From the NCBI GenBank assembly GCA_009842205.1, contig VYFX01000041.1:1-47623 (forward strand): 47,623 nt of DNA, written 5' to 3'. Both the position numbers and the translations under genes were made by a program. Below the pieces are notes generated by a model. That model ran no database searches. It saw nothing but the letters and a program-made list of their open reading frames with translations, and was not told the origin of the DNA. Of this stretch, positions 46,579-47,623 are shown in pieces; positions within the stretch are counted from its first letter, which is position 1; the number at the start of each line of letters is the position of its first letter. The DNA comes from Paracoccaceae bacterium (lineage in GTDB: Bacteria; Pseudomonadota; Alphaproteobacteria; Rhodobacterales; Rhodobacteraceae).

Positions 46579-47623
46579 TATTTATTTCCTTCGAGACTTG
46601 CGGTTCGTACGAGCCTGCCCTGCTGGTCGATCATTGTTAGGATCACATCATCGGAGCCTTGGTTGTCGTCTGGACCGTATTGAAGTCTTACGCCGGAAAG
46701 ATCAATCGATTGCGAATGTTGAAGTGCATTCAAAAAGCAACTCCGTGTCAGATCTTTGCAGGCCTCAAGTCCAAAGATGGCCAATCGTCCTGCCAGATAA
46801 CCTTCAAGGGAGACAAATCCGGGCTCGGCGTTGGCGTTGAAGGACTGAAGTGCGGCTAGGTACTCCGTCACTACCGGAGTATCGTGATCATCAGGCAACG
46901 GTACCACCTGCGTAATAAATACTCCTGTTGCTTCTTCCCCTAGTTCACGCACCAATGCATTGCTACCGACAAATGAGACTGCGAGGAATATGGGGTCTAT
47001 GTCAAGTCGAAAAAGTGAAATCGCCTTAGCTACCGGCTGGTAGGCACCAATCATGATCACAGCTTCTGGATTCGCCTCTGAGATATGAAATACTGCAGCC
47101 TTGACCGCACTTGTATTGCGTTCGTAATACCACGTCGCAACTGGCTTAAGGCCGCGTCGGTCAAGAGCATCAATTACACCATTTAATCCCGACTGGCCAT
47201 AAGAGTCATTCTGGTACAAAACAGCTACTCTTGTCACCCCGAGATCCGCCGTAAGCCGTTCAACCATGTGCTCGGTTTCCTGAGCATAAGATGCTCGCAG
47301 ATTAACCACAGTTTTTAATTCAGGATTTCGTAGAAAACCGGCACCCGTAAATGGGGCTAGGAACGGGACTGCTTCGGAATCAGCCAACGGGGCAGCGGAT
47401 CGCGATGTTGGTGTACCCACCTCACCGATCAACCCGAATACCTTCTCTTTGGCGATTAGTGTGCGGGTATTCGCATAGGCAAAACTAGGTTCGTATCGGT
47501 CATCCATCGAACTCAGTTCCAGCATGCGGCCATGCACGCCACCCAAGGTGTTCTGTTCACTGAAAGCCGCTTCGATGCCCAAGCGCATGGCCTGTCCCAA
47601 TGCTTGCGCGGGGCCGGTGAATG
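46578..47623 (-). CDS. ABC-type (LivJ/TorT-like) periplasmic substrate-binding protein, 5' end beyond the window
   Basis: Type I periplasmic-binding-fold protein of the branched-chain amino-acid (Peripla_BP_6) class; 348 codons visible. The frame stays open to the right edge, reading 'FTGPAQALGQAMRLGIEAAF', so the signal peptide and first strand are missing; an internal TTG at 47600 is not the true start. Other marks are 'GGVHGRMLELSSMDDRYEP', 'VFGLIGEVGTPTSRSAAPLA', 'VAVLYQNDSYGQSGLNGVID' and 'EAVIMIGAYQPVAKAISLFR'. No permease or ATPase genes are seen on this side; it is coupled to the sensor-like gene, so a signalling rather than transport role is plausible. Confidence 0.9.
   Translation of the reverse strand, partial: FTGPAQALGQAMRLGIEAAFSEQNTLGGVHGRMLELSSMDDRYEPSFAYANTRTLIAKEKVFGLIGEVGTPTSRSAAPLADSEAVPFLAPFTGAGFLRNPELKTVVNLRASYAQETEHMVERLTADLGVTRVAVLYQNDSYGQSGLNGVIDALDRRGLKPVATWYYERNTSAVKAAVFHISEANPEAVIMIGAYQPVAKAISLFRLDIDPIFLAVSFVGSNALVRELGEEATGVFITQVVPLPDDHDTPVVTEYLAALQSFNANAEPGFVSLEGYLAGRLAIFGLEACKDLTRSCFLNALQHSQSIDLSGVRLQYGPDDNQGSDDVILTMIDQQGRLVRTASLEGNK

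Overview
The window reads as one chromosomal contig of a moderately low-GC (mostly mid-40s % by eye) alphaproteobacterium. The pointers are an alphaproteobacterial-type penicillin-binding protein 1A with its Cys-containing insert, an ETF-ubiquinone oxidoreductase next to a TPR gene, ispE and a polyprenyl diphosphate synthase, and DUF465 and DUF2007 small proteins. No tRNA, rRNA, CRISPR array or insertion sequence was seen.

Layout. (1) 1-2.52 kb is an AT-rich island with a three-gene ABC three-component (ABC-3C) conflict system: a 5'-incomplete effector, a small middle component and a DUF2326 SMC-like ATPase. The ATPase frame is broken by one base at an A8 slippery run. (2) 2.6-10.05 kb: secA (minus), then a secreted 5'-nucleotidase and a coupled puuA-puuB-like pair (plus). 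(3) 10.25-21.2 kb is an accessory block on the plus strand: a secreted Sel1/peptidoglycan-binding/ankyrin protein, an orphan DotA/TraY-family membrane protein, an unrecognised 433-aa protein, a 1588-aa Strawberry-notch-type helicase and a frameshifted Doc toxin relic. No other secretion or conjugation genes are present, so this is either the relic of a mobile element or an unstudied compact system. (4) 21.3-25.6 kb (minus): inositol-phosphatase-family enzyme, glutamine amidotransferase, rsmD, a zeta-type toxin with a small downstream partner, and an FAD reductase. (5) 25.7-33.1 kb: peroxiredoxin, then a ridA-acetyltransferase-PCD operon, a PBP1A-type enzyme, the NAD-salvage pair pncA-pncB and a GNAT. 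(6) 33.3-44.4 kb: gyrB, a methyltransferase, DUF465, a nucleobase permease fused to an HATPase-like domain, DUF2007, an ispB-like gene, ispE, TPR and ETF-QO. (7) 44.6-47.6 kb: a compositionally distinct, more GC-rich pair on the minus strand, a periplasmic substrate-binding protein running off the right edge and a helical sensor-like protein with no kinase part. It abuts a decayed plus-strand coding remnant.

Housekeeping functions covered are protein export, DNA supercoiling, rRNA methylation, cell-wall synthesis, isoprenoid/quinone supply, NAD salvage and fatty-acid/amino-acid electron entry to ubiquinone. They are interleaved with three conflict-type loci (ABC-3C, Doc relic, zeta toxin) and the DotA-helicase cluster. 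Several core genes (gyrB, the ispB-like gene, ispE, the TPR gene) appear to start with TTG or other non-ATG codons.
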